From: an uncultured Lachnospiraceae bacterium
GTDB taxonomy: Bacteria > Bacillota > Clostridia > Lachnospirales > Lachnospiraceae
NCBI GenBank assembly: GCA_902789555.1
Contig: CADAOF010000001.1
Coordinates: forward strand, 311,851 to 375,850
Direction of reading: 5' to 3'
DNA: 64,000 bases
Shown here: positions 26,546 to 33,681 of the stretch, one piece after another
Layout of the letters: every line of letters starts with the position of its first letter
Numbering within the stretch: position 1 is the stretch's first letter
Position numbers and translations under genes: made by a program
The notes under the pieces: generated by a model
Told to the model about the DNA's origin: nothing
Databases searched by the model: none
Seen by the model: only the letters and a program-made list of their open reading frames with translations

Positions 26546-26718
26546 GCTTCAAGGCTTGAACGTTTTCAATCTGCCCGTCGATCAACAAGTCATAAAGCTG
26601 GGCTTCCAGCGACCGGAATGCCTCGCTGTATGCCGCTTCGAATTCGATAACATCGCTATTCTGCTTGATGGTCTCCAAAACAGAAGCGCAAATCACCTCT
26701 GAACTGTTGCTTGTTCAT
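26502..26718 (-). pseudogene. Frameshifted small ORF of unknown family
   Basis: A good GGAGTAGAGG site precedes ATG at 26718 (MNKQQFR), but that frame stops within 20 codons. The frame one shift away, from about 26696, is open for 64 codons and reads SDVIEFEAAYSEAFRSLEAQ, then LYDLLIDGQIENVQALKLE. A two-base loss near 26697 would explain both. The end is fused to the helicase fragment. I do not recognise the family. Confidence 0.45.
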
Positions 26719-26788
26719 ATCAATACCTCTACTCCTCTAGTTGCATTCAGCATTGCTTTTCACACAACCGTGCCGAAAACCAAATAAA

Positions 26789-26828
26789 AATCTCCCTTTC
26801 CAAACTCATACGTTTGAAAAGGGAGATT
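26789..26828 (-). terminator. Terminator downstream of the HTH remnant
   Basis: AATCTCCCTTTCCAAAC pairs almost fully with GTTTGAAAAGGGAGATT around a 5-nt loop. On the minus strand the stem is followed by TTTTTATTT. Confidence 0.7.
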
Positions 26829-26885
26829 CAGCGTTTTTCGTGCCGCCCTGCAAGATGGATGCAGCACACGCCTCCTAAGCCAACG

Positions 26886-27027
26886 TTATGAGTTCGATTT
26901 CAATCTGACTGATCGGCTTTTTCCCTTGGAAAGCCGTAATTTATCTTCCTCCGGCACGAATTCCATGATGTCGTCAATCATGCAGCTCGGCGCCTCACAG
27001 ATCTTGCCTAAGACCTCGGTAAAGGTG
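26886..27027 (-). pseudogene. C-terminal remnant of a small XRE/HTH_26 regulator
   Basis: An open stretch with no start reads KNTFTEVLGKICEAPSCMID followed by DIMEFVPEEDKLRLSKG. This is the last part of the small Cro/CI-like regulators typical of clostridial mobile elements, where the consensus is LxKICxALxCxxxDIxEFVP. The DNA-recognition half is absent. From 27028 to about 27290 I see no gene, only a small hairpin at 27104-27124. Confidence 0.6.
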
Positions 27028-27292
27028 TTTTTTGGTAAGCGCTTAATGCGTAATGAATGATGTGGGCTTCATGAACAAGCCTCTCATTTTTCCCACGCCA
27101 AAAAGCCATCATTTCTGATGGCTGATAATAGCTAGTACGAATCCCTTCTGTTTAGTCATCGCCCAGGCATCTCCCCAGATTATTATAACATGTTTAAAAG
27201 CGAAAAGGAAGTAGTGAAGAATAAGCAACTCATTAATTCCGTCAGACTCAACACTCCCGATAGGGTATAAATACAACGTATATCCAAAAAAT

Positions 27293-27354
27293 ATCCCCTT
27301 TCGGGATTATTATTATAACTTCCGCTTGCAATTATACCCTTAAGGGTGTATGCT
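27293..27354 (+). promoter_or_regulatory. Promoter and operators of the hipBST operon
   Basis: TTGCAA (27326-27331), a 17-bp spacer and TATGCT (27349-27354) form the promoter. The palindrome ACCC-TTAA-GGGT (27336-27347) lies in the spacer. A second palindrome, ATCCC-CTTTC-GGGAT (27293-27307), lies upstream. Both resemble HipB operators (TATCC-N8-GGATA type), which suggests autorepression. Confidence 0.7.
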
Positions 27355-27384
27355 GCTATTATCTCTTTCCAAAGGAGTAGTTTT

Positions 27385-27600
27385 ATGAATATAATTGCCG
27401 AATTCATCAAAACAAACCGCCGGGCAGCCGGACTTACGCAGCAGGAGTTTGCCATGCGTTCCGGTCTGGGGCTCCGTTTTGTTCGTGAACTGGAGCAGGG
27501 CAAGGAAACTGTTCGAATGGACAAGGTCAATATCGCTCTTGCTATGTTCGGTATGGAAGCCGTCCCCGGCAGATGCACAGGAAAGGATAACAATCAATGA
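27385..27600 (+). CDS. hipB: HipB-like antitoxin/repressor
   Basis: The 71-residue Cro/CI-type helix-turn-helix protein (AAGLTQQEFAMRSGLGLRFV, then RELEQGKETVRMDKV) corresponds to HipB. It should bind the palindromes in its own promoter and help neutralise the kinase toxin. AAAGGAG lies before the ATG at 27385. Its stop overlaps the hipS start by 4 bp (ATGA), so the operon is translationally coupled. Confidence 0.88.
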   Translation: MNIIAEFIKTNRRAAGLTQQEFAMRSGLGLRFVRELEQGKETVRMDKVNIALAMFGMEAVPGRCTGKDNNQ

Positions 27601-27923
27601 GCACATTTCGTAAAGCGTTCGTATATATACGGGACCGCTATGCCGGTCTGCTTGAGGAAACTGATGACGGATACCGTTTTCAGTATGATACGGAGTATCT
27701 GCAGCGGGATCCGGTACCCGTTTCGCTTACGCTGCCGCTGACAGACGAACCGTATACTTCGAAGACGCTCTTTTCCTTTTTTGATGGTTTAATTCCCGAA
27801 GGCTGGCTTCTTAATGTTGTAACACATAACTGGAAGATAGACAGAAGGGATCGTTTTGGTCTTCTTCTCATTGCCTGTAAAGACGCGATCGGAATTGTAA
27901 CGATTCAGGAGGAACGTTTATGA
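27597..27923 (+). CDS. hipS: HipS-like antitoxin (HipA N-terminal subdomain)
   Basis: The 108-residue protein is homologous to only the N-terminal subdomain 1 of HipA (Couple_hipA). It shows FRKAFVYIRDRYAGLLEE, VSLTLPLTDEPY and FFDGLIPEGWLLN. A free-standing version of this domain next to a shorter HipA core defines the tripartite HipBST systems, in which HipS is the main antitoxin. ATGA overlaps join it to both neighbours. Confidence 0.85.
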   Translation: MSTFRKAFVYIRDRYAGLLEETDDGYRFQYDTEYLQRDPVPVSLTLPLTDEPYTSKTLFSFFDGLIPEGWLLNVVTHNWKIDRRDRFGLLLIACKDAIGIVTIQEERL

Positions 27924-28870
27924 ACTGTCTCTGCTGTGGGAAACCGCTGAACCACCCCTCTGAATCGGGATGGCACAAGAACTGTATCAAACGATTTTTC
28001 GGGACGACGGTTCTGCCTGAGATCGATATCACGGCATCAAATCTGGAAATAATCGCCGGTGAAACCGTGAGGAAAGGCCTGACTGTTCCTGGTGTCCAGA
28101 AAAAGATCTCTCTTCATCTTTTTTCGGAAGGAAAGCAACCCCGGCTTACACTGGTAAACTATCCGACCGGATATATTCTGAAGCCACAGGTCGATGATTA
28201 TCGCTTCATGCCGGAATCTGAACATCTCGTAATGAGCATGGCCGATGCCTGTAGAATCATCACTGTCCCCCATGCCCTTATTCAGAACGGTGACACGGTA
28301 GCCTATATCACAAAGAGAGTAGACCGTATCATTCAAGGAGATCACATAACCCGACTTGCCATGGAAGACTTCTGTCAGCTCGATCTTCGTCTGGTACAGG
28401 ACAAGTATCACGGATCCTATGAACGCTGCTCCATAGTCATAAGCCGGTATTCCTCTCGTCCGCAGATGGATCAGACCGAGTTATTTCTGCGCCTGGTTTT
28501 CTGCTTCATGACTGGGAATTCAGATATGCATCTCAAAAACTTTTCATTGATTGAAACTGTGGAAGGTTCCGGAGAATATATCCTCTCTCCCGCATATGAT
28601 TTGCTGCCTGTAAATCTGATCATGCCGCAGGACACAGAGGAATTTGCCCTTCCCATGAACGGCAAGAAGACCAACCTTCGGAAAAAAGACTTTCTGATTT
28701 TTGCCAAGTCCTGTGGCATTCCCGGGGAAGCGGCTCAGAAAATGATCACATTCCTTTTGAGCAAAAAAGCCATCCTGCTTTCTTTGTGCGCCGAATCATT
28801 GCTGCCTGAGGATATGAAAGCGAACTTTGCAGACTTGATTGAAAGCAGATGCAAACGACTGGCCGATTGA
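27920..28870 (+). CDS. hipT: HipT-like Ser/Thr kinase toxin with N-terminal zinc ribbon
   Basis: The 316-residue HipA-type kinase lacks the N-subdomain carried by HipS. It begins with a four-ligand CLCCGKPL and GWHKNCIKRFF zinc-ribbon-like element, then VPGVQKKISL at the P-loop position. The catalytic loop is GNSDMHLKNFS and the metal site SPAYDLLPVN; all key Asp residues are present. Known HipT proteins phosphorylate tryptophanyl-tRNA synthetase. That target is an inference here. The operon hipB-hipS-hipT looks complete and functional, unlike most of its neighbourhood. Confidence 0.88.
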   Translation: MNCLCCGKPLNHPSESGWHKNCIKRFFGTTVLPEIDITASNLEIIAGETVRKGLTVPGVQKKISLHLFSEGKQPRLTLVNYPTGYILKPQVDDYRFMPESEHLVMSMADACRIITVPHALIQNGDTVAYITKRVDRIIQGDHITRLAMEDFCQLDLRLVQDKYHGSYERCSIVISRYSSRPQMDQTELFLRLVFCFMTGNSDMHLKNFSLIETVEGSGEYILSPAYDLLPVNLIMPQDTEEFALPMNGKKTNLRKKDFLIFAKSCGIPGEAAQKMITFLLSKKAILLSLCAESLLPEDMKANFADLIESRCKRLAD

Positions 28871-28881
28871 GTATCTGTACG

Positions 28882-28927
28882 TAAAAACAAGGCACCCCAG
28901 CCGGAAATAGCTAGGGTGCCTGCTTTT
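28882..28927. terminator. Terminator, probably the original tRNA-Ser operon terminator
   Basis: GGCACCC (28891-28897) pairs with GGGTGCC (28914-28920). The minus strand has the better U-run (TTGTTTTT), the plus strand TGCTTTT. It follows hipT on the plus strand. Read on the minus strand it lies just after the tRNA-Ser 3'-end copy at 28931, as expected of the native tRNA terminator displaced by an insertion. Confidence 0.75.
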
Positions 28928-28930
28928 CTC

Positions 28931-28951
28931 GCGCAGCGGGAGGGATTCGAA
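28931..28951 (+). repeat. att site (distal copy of tRNA-Ser 3' end)
   Basis: These 21 bp match 38812-38832 exactly, in the same orientation. They begin GCGCAGCGGG and end ATTCGAA, and correspond to the T-loop through the 3' end of tRNA-Ser(CGA). They mark the far end of an element inserted in that tRNA gene. An imperfect second copy of the GGAGG-ATTCGA part lies about 50 bp inside, at 28986-29003. Confidence 0.8.
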
Positions 28952-29011
28952 GGTTGATCCCTCCTCAAAAACATTGATGGGACAAGGAGGATTCGATGGT
29001 GCTCATTCCTC

Positions 29012-29031
29012 TGTGCACACTTTGTGCACAC
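29012..29031 (+). repeat. Tandem TGTGCACAC repeat near the att site
   Basis: TGTGCACAC occurs at 29012-29020 and 29023-29031, each with a GTGCAC palindrome. Its position, 60-100 bp inside the att core, suits recombinase or excisionase arm sites. No gene covers 28931-29105. Confidence 0.45.
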
Positions 29032-29105
29032 CTTCGGCCATTGATACGGATAACTACTCCTGACGCTTACTAAGGGCTAAATACTAATACTATTCCATAC
29101 CACTC

Positions 29106-29230
29106 CACTTTTCCTTTTGAGCAAGAAACGAAGTCTGCTTTCTCTCTGTGCGGAATCATTGCTGCCGGACGATATGAAGGAAATCTTTGCAGCGCTGATT
29201 GAGAGCAGATGTGCGGTGTTAGAGAGCTGA
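29106..29230 (+). pseudogene. C-terminal remnant of a second HipT
   Basis: The last 39 codons of a HipT paralogue remain: LLSKKRSLLSLCAESLLPDD, then MKEIFAALIESRCAVLES and a stop. They parallel 28752-28870 at the end of the intact hipT, clearly homologous but not identical. Nothing of the remaining kinase is present. The following 200 bp before the lipoprotein gene hold no gene I can support. Confidence 0.75.
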
Positions 29231-29425
29231 ATACAGATTCCGGGGCGATAAGGCCACTGTGACAAAAACAATAAGCAGTCACCATTCTAAAATATGATCT
29301 CATACCGCACAGGGATTCCGGCGAAAAGACCCGCCGCTAAGAAAGATGAATTACTCCAGCTCGGTCCTCAGCAATTCAGCTATTATCTCTGCCGGGGAAA
29401 CCGGATCCCGCTGTCCAAGAATACT

Positions 29426-30493
29426 TTAGCGATACTGTGCTATCAGATCGATATCCCAGCCTGCCGGCTTTGAGATCAGGCGGATGGAACTGAGATAATC
29501 GGCGGTGATCTGAGACTGGTAGGTTTCTACCACGATTTCAATGAGGTCCAGCTTTTCAGGGTCTTTCGTATCCTCCGTGTGAGCAAGGATCACCGGAATG
29601 GCCGGTTCATAAGTCAGGGGATCTTCAAACAGTTCTTTCAGGATCCTTTCCCGATATTGATCAGCGTGACGCTTATTCAGAACGGCAGCATCAATGCCGT
29701 CATTCAATGTGACGGCGAATTGATCGAAGAAGTAAAGATCATAGGTTTCAAAAGTCAGGTTTTTCGGGTTTTCTGCGATCCTCTCCGCGATATAAGCCTG
29801 CAGCTTTTCCTGATTCTGTAAGTCCGTGGTTTCCAAAACAGTTCCGGTATCCTTCACGGTAATCAGACCGGCTGATTCCAGAATACTCAGCGCCCGTGCC
29901 AGCTGTCTGTTCGGCAGTGCGATCACCGCATGATCCGGCAGATCCGCAAGCGACTGATGATCCCAGGCATACAGATTCATGGGCTCCAGATACGTGTAGC
30001 CGACAGGGCAGATCTTGTCTGCATACTCAGGCGTCAGCATACCCTCGGATAAGCTTTCCATGGAGTAACCGATGCACAGATCAATATGCAGCGACTCATC
30101 GGAAAATGTGGAAAGGATCGGCGTTCCGACCGGCATATGAAAGATTTCCAGTTCAATATTCCGCGCTGCCAGCGGCTCTTTCAGGCGTTCCCAGAGGCCG
30201 TCATTCACAGGTGTTTCAAAAAACCCGACCCGAATGACTGCCGGCTCCCTTAAGATAGGTGAAGAAGACTCCGCCTCGGAAACCGTTTCTTCGGCGGCAG
30301 AGACTTCCGCAGAAGAGCTGTCTTCACGGGACTGATCCCCCGGCAAAGCATCCTGAGAAGCCTCCGTTGTTTTCGCCGCAGGATTCTCTGCAGAACCCGC
30401 ATCCGTTTGTGTCTCAGAAACTTTTCCACAGGACGAAAGTACCAGCGTTACAGCAAAAAGCAATACGGATATCAGCCATTTAATCGTCTTCAT
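29426..30493 (-). CDS. MetQ/NlpA family substrate-binding lipoprotein
   Basis: The 355-residue protein has a signal peptide ending in the lipobox LSSC (Cys at about 22), a Ser/Glu/Ala-rich linker (about 25-78), and a NlpA-type binding domain from VIRVGFFETPVNDGLWERLK onward. The family carries methionine or related ligands to MetNI transporters. No metN or metI lies nearby, and the ligand site cannot be judged by eye. It sits inside the tRNA-Ser-bounded island and may be cargo or displaced backbone. Confidence 0.8.
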   Translation of the reverse strand: MKTIKWLISVLLFAVTLVLSSCGKVSETQTDAGSAENPAAKTTEASQDALPGDQSREDSSSAEVSAAEETVSEAESSSPILREPAVIRVGFFETPVNDGLWERLKEPLAARNIELEIFHMPVGTPILSTFSDESLHIDLCIGYSMESLSEGMLTPEYADKICPVGYTYLEPMNLYAWDHQSLADLPDHAVIALPNRQLARALSILESAGLITVKDTGTVLETTDLQNQEKLQAYIAERIAENPKNLTFETYDLYFFDQFAVTLNDGIDAAVLNKRHADQYRERILKELFEDPLTYEPAIPVILAHTEDTKDPEKLDLIEIVVETYQSQITADYLSSIRLISKPAGWDIDLIAQYR

Positions 30494-30538
30494 GATCTCT
30501 CCTTCCGGTTTCCCGCTTCTTTACTGAACGGAATTATA

Positions 30539-30796
30539 TCATCTCTCCGATGTTTTTTTGAAAACTTTCCAGAACCCGAATGCAAAAAACATGAGCAAAG
30601 CAATTCCAATCACCAACAGGATCCAGCTCATGCTGCGAATGCCTTCGTATATCAGGAAACCAACCAATCCGCCGTATACGGCTATCAGGATGAGCCCCGC
30701 AATTATCCGGATCCACAGCGGAACCTTTTTATCGCGTGAGGCTTCCAGAGAGCCTTCCACGATTATTTCAAAAAGGATTTCAAAAAGCACTTCCAT
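30539..30796 (-). CDS. Small two-helix membrane protein
   Basis: The 85-residue protein has two hydrophobic helices (about 28-50 and 56-78: IIAGLILIAVYGGLVGFLIY and WILLVIGIALLMFFAFG), an acidic N-terminal amphipathic stretch, and a basic tail (KVFKKTSER). I do not recognise the family. It precedes the lipoprotein gene in the same direction with a 45-bp gap. Confidence 0.6.
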   Translation of the reverse strand: MEVLFEILFEIIVEGSLEASRDKKVPLWIRIIAGLILIAVYGGLVGFLIYEGIRSMSWILLVIGIALLMFFAFGFWKVFKKTSER

Positions 30797-30882
30797 TCCA
30801 CCTCCGCAAATACCGAATTAATAGCATCCCGACAAACGCCGAATTTGTGCATCTGCATGGCTCAACACTGCAAACTGTGAAG

Positions 30883-31272
30883 TTATTTGTAATCGTAGTA
30901 TCCTTCTTTCCCAAAAAGAATACTCTCCATTTCACCATCAGGAGCATATATTCCTATGGATTTCTCAATAGACAGCGGTCCGTCCTCATCCTCTGCAAGA
31001 AAAGGGAAAACTTCATACGCTTCATCCAAAGAAATGGGAAATATCTGCTTCCGGTCGATGTTTACATTCGTTTCGGAAAAGATTTCGACTGCTTCACATT
31101 CATCATTTCCGTCATAGTAAACGTGGCAAAATCCAAAATCATCAGTCATCGTTTCTGATTGAGGTGTTTTCCGGAATTCCACAGCATCTCCCCAAACCAA
31201 TCTGACTTCGCTTCTTTTCATTCCAAATCTTATTCTGTCCACACCAACCAATGGAATAGCATTAAGTGTCAT
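30883..31272 (-). CDS. Hypothetical protein, immunity-protein-like
   Basis: I start at the ATG at 31272 (MTLNAIPLVGVDRIRFG); the frame continues to 31371, but its early part overlaps a likely promoter. The acidic 129-residue protein includes RIRFGMKRSEVRLVWGD, a pattern common in small immunity-like proteins of polymorphic toxin loci, and ends SILFGKEGYYDYK. No toxin gene adjoins it. The function is not known. Confidence 0.55.
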   Translation of the reverse strand: MTLNAIPLVGVDRIRFGMKRSEVRLVWGDAVEFRKTPQSETMTDDFGFCHVYYDGNDECEAVEIFSETNVNIDRKQIFPISLDEAYEVFPFLAEDEDGPLSIEKSIGIYAPDGEMESILFGKEGYYDYK

Positions 31273-31325
31273 TTGAATCTTCTCACCCAACTCCAATTTG
31301 TCGAGGCCTTTCGGTTCCCGGCAAA

Positions 31326-31342
31326 TCGTATCATACCATAAG
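31326..31342 (-). repeat. 17-bp promoter-like repeat, copy 1
   Basis: The 17 bp (plus strand TCGTATCATACCATAAG) recur exactly at 33583-33599. On the minus strand both contain TATGAT, a plausible -10. At copy 2 a TTGTAG lies 17 bp upstream. Each precedes a minus-strand gene (30883 and the FMN reductase fragment), which suggests a shared promoter block. Confidence 0.5.
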
Positions 31343-31369
31343 TCTGTTTCTTTCGGAAGATGCTGCTGC

Positions 31370-31666
31370 AAGACGGAGGAACTGGAACAGTTATTCGAAG
31401 CAACAAAAGGTCATCCTCTCTCACTGCTGATCCAGATGACCGCCTTTTACGGCCTGCGACGCAGCGAAGTGCTCGGCATTAAGTGGGACGCAATTGACTT
31501 CGAGCGGAATACGATCACCATCCGACATACGGTCACAGAAGCGAAAAAAGACGGCAAGAGGATCCTGGTTGCCAAAGACAGCGCCAAGACCAAATCGTCT
31601 CTCCGCTCTCTCCCGCTGGTAGCTGGGTTCAGGGAGAAACTGCTTCAGCTAAAAAAGCAGCAGAAG
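31370..31666 (+). pseudogene. Tyrosine recombinase fragment, copy 2
   Basis: The fragment starts slightly earlier than copy 1, at EELEQLFEATKGHPLSLLIQ, and continues with FYGLRRSEVLGIKWDAIDF to LKKQQK. It contains the first catalytic Arg but not the HxxR or Tyr boxes. Positions 31442-31666 match 23970-24194 with only a handful of differences. At 31,660 it joins an unrelated helix-turn-helix frame, so it is a recombination scar. Confidence 0.85.
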
Positions 31667-31872
31667 TGGCGGAGTTTACCGGTTATAACCGCCATACCGT
31701 CGGCAGGTGGATCTTCACCGGAAAGCTGCAGGCGCTGAAAACCATGTACAAGTATATGGTTCCCAAATCCTGGCTTGTGAACTTCCTGATATCGGAAAAC
31801 TACAATAAGATCGTCCGAAAAACAAAGCAGCACAGGAAGATGCTGTGGGAACTGATGAGGAAAAAAGACTGA
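31666..31872 (+). CDS. Excisionase-like helix-turn-helix protein, possibly truncated
   Basis: A GTG at 31666 opens a 68-residue frame beginning VAEFTGYNRHTVGRWIFTGK followed by LQALKTMYKYMVPKSWLV. This is the recognition part of MerR-like excisionase/HTH_17 proteins of integrative elements. Family members usually have 15-20 more residues in front, so the 5' end was probably lost at the junction with the integrase fragment. There is no Shine-Dalgarno before the GTG. Expression is doubtful. Confidence 0.55.
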   Translation: MAEFTGYNRHTVGRWIFTGKLQALKTMYKYMVPKSWLVNFLISENYNKIVRKTKQHRKMLWELMRKKD

Positions 31873-31892
31873 CATAAGTGTTATTTTTAACC

Positions 31893-31964
31893 ATGTTATC
31901 TATTGATTATTTTGCCGTGATAATAACATTTTGTCTTGACAGCACTATCGGATGTTATTATAAT
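31893..31964 (+). promoter_or_regulatory. abiE promoter with ATGTTATTAT half-sites
   Basis: A consensus promoter is present: TTGACA (31936-31941), 17 bp and TATAAT (31959-31964). ATGTTATTAT lies over the -10 (31952-31961), its inverse ATAATAACAT at 31920-31929, and ATGTTATC at 31893-31900. Known AbiEi antitoxins bind inverted repeats at their own promoters, so these are candidate operators. Confidence 0.7.
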
Positions 31965-32016
31965 GGCAGTGATAAACTGTATTCTCGCCCCAAAAATAAC
32001 ATAGGAAAACACGAAA

Positions 32017-32673
32017 ATGACTACAAATCACTATAGACAAACAATCATTAACTACCTGGATACTCTGCCGGAGGAGACTCCGGTTACTCCGGCTATGGTT
32101 ACCGAATACATCACAGACAAGACAGGCGAACCTGAAGAAAAAGTGCGGAAAACTGTGAATGTTAATCTGGCCCGCCTTGAGAAAGAAGGAGTTCTGAGCC
32201 GAATTGCTCATGGTGTGTACGCGAAGAGGATCCAGACTCCCTTCGGAGATTATGTCCCCGGGAAAGATAAAATCTTCGGCAGATGGCTGGTTCTGGACGG
32301 TAATCATGTCATCGGATACGAAACGGGTCTGTCTCTAATGAACCAGCTCGGTCTCGTCTCTCAGATGCCGAACAAGAGATATATCGCAACCAACAATTAC
32401 AGGTTCACGCTTCCTAAAGACGTGGATATAGAGGTTCAAAAACCTCGGATACCGGTCACAAAAGACAACTTCAAGTATCTGCAGATTCTGGATGCGATCA
32501 ATGGCCTGGATCAGGCTCCTGTTGATGCTGCCGAACCGGAAGCTATTATTCGTGAAAAAGCGCAAAGCGCTGCACTTCAGTCCGATCGGCTCATTCTCTA
32601 TGCCAGGGCGCTTTATCCAACAGAGACATTGAAAAAGACCATTGATATCATGCTGGGAGGAATAGCACTATGA
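32017..32673 (+). CDS. abiEi: AbiEi-type antitoxin (type IV toxin-antitoxin)
   Basis: The 218-residue protein has an N-terminal winged helix (about 1-70: HYRQTIINYLDTLPEETPVT, then VNLARLEKEGVLSRI) and the DUF6088/AbiEi C-terminal domain (GRWLVLDGNHVIGYETGLSL). It should repress the operon and counteract the nucleotidyltransferase toxin. ATGA joins it to abiEii. It appears intact although its partner is broken. Confidence 0.85.
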   Translation: MTTNHYRQTIINYLDTLPEETPVTPAMVTEYITDKTGEPEEKVRKTVNVNLARLEKEGVLSRIAHGVYAKRIQTPFGDYVPGKDKIFGRWLVLDGNHVIGYETGLSLMNQLGLVSQMPNKRYIATNNYRFTLPKDVDIEVQKPRIPVTKDNFKYLQILDAINGLDQAPVDAAEPEAIIREKAQSAALQSDRLILYARALYPTETLKKTIDIMLGGIAL

Positions 32674-33340
32674 TGCTGCATGAAGATAAATATGCGTTTC
32701 TTGCGCTTATAAATCAGATTCATGAAGTCTCCGGAATCAGACTGGATATCCTGGAAAAAGATTATTACGTTTCATTGCTTCTACGGGAATTAGCCGAAAA
32801 ACAGAAGGATCTTCCGGCTTACTTCAAAGGCGGAACCGCTCTCTATAAAGCGTTGAAAAGCATCCGCAGATTTTCGGAAGACATCGATTTGACCGTCAGC
32901 ATCGAAAACTGCAGCAACAGCCAGGCAAAAAGGAGGCTTGAACAGGCAGCCAAGAATTACTCTTCTCTTCCCCGTACGGCTGACAAAGCAATGGAGGAAG
33001 ACCGCAGAGGCAGTATCACCACTGTGTACGATTATGAGCCTGCTGTTCCTGTCGACGAGATTGATCCTCTCCAGAGATTCCGGCACGTTAAGATCGAAGC
33101 GACATCATTCACTATCAGCGAACCATTTACCGCAATGGAAGTCGAACCGATTCTCTATACTTTTGCTTCGCAGGAACAGCGCCAGATTTTGCAGGACCGG
33201 TACGGATTAATGCCCTTTGATCTTCTGACCATCAGACTCGAGAGGATCTTTGCAGACAAGATTCTGGCGGCGGAATTCTACTACGATCGAGAGATGTACT
33301 TCGATGTTGCAAAGCATGTGTATGATGTAAGTATCGACAT
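32670..33340 (+). pseudogene. abiEii: AbiEii toxin, 3'-truncated by a recombination junction
   Basis: About 222 codons of a DUF1814-type nucleotidyltransferase remain. They include YFKGGTALYKALKSIRRFSE and DIDLTVSI, which hold the GG and DxD catalytic elements, and RLERIFADKILAAEFYYDRE with the later KxxR-like region. After FDVAKHVYDVS the frame runs on for 140 codons, but only as the reverse complement of a flavodoxin-like gene and then non-coding sequence. The C-terminal helical part is therefore lost, and toxicity is uncertain. Confidence 0.8.
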
Positions 33341-33527
33341 CATCATGCTGCATACATTCCGCCGTCGTGTGACAGCTTCGGCAGCCTTTGCAAAAAGCAA
33401 ATGTATAGTCATCGATGCAGACGGCTTTGACATCGTATCTGCCGGCCAGCTGTTCTGCAATGATCCTGACGATCGCATCCGTTGCGCCTGTCCTGACAGG
33501 ACTGCAGTTTATGATAAGTGCTCTCAT
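33330..33527 (-). pseudogene. 5' fragment of an NADPH-dependent FMN reductase
   Basis: From ATG at 33527 the frame reads MRALIINCSPVRTGATDAIV, then FAFCKGCRSCHTTAECMQHD DV-type sequence. This is the FMN-binding N-terminus of iron-sulfur-flavoprotein/flavodoxin-like reductases with the CxxC pair. It stops being coherent at about 33,335, where it meets abiEii head-on. About two thirds of the gene is missing. A hairpin (ACGAGTTG with CAACTCGT) lies in its leader at 33552-33584. Confidence 0.75.
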
Positions 33528-33582
33528 CTGCCGCCTCTTTTCACCAAACAACGAGTTGCCGGGACTTTTATCTCCCAACAAC

Positions 33583-33599
33583 TCGTATCATACCATAAG
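33583..33599 (-). repeat. 17-bp promoter-like repeat, copy 2
   Basis: This is identical to 31326-31342. Here it supplies the -10 (TATGAT on the minus strand), with TTGTAG 17 bp upstream, for the FMN reductase fragment. Confidence 0.5.
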
Positions 33600-33681
33600 C
33601 CCGCCTATACTACAATAAACCGAGCATTCAACCATCCCAACAGATCAGCACAACCTAGAAAGAACGTTTTCGGATCAGCGT

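Noticed and set aside
29316..29460. Plus-strand frame reading KKDELLQLGPQQFSYYLCRG as a gene remnant
   Set aside because: It overlaps the secure 3' end of the lipoprotein gene in antisense and has no start or recognisable family.
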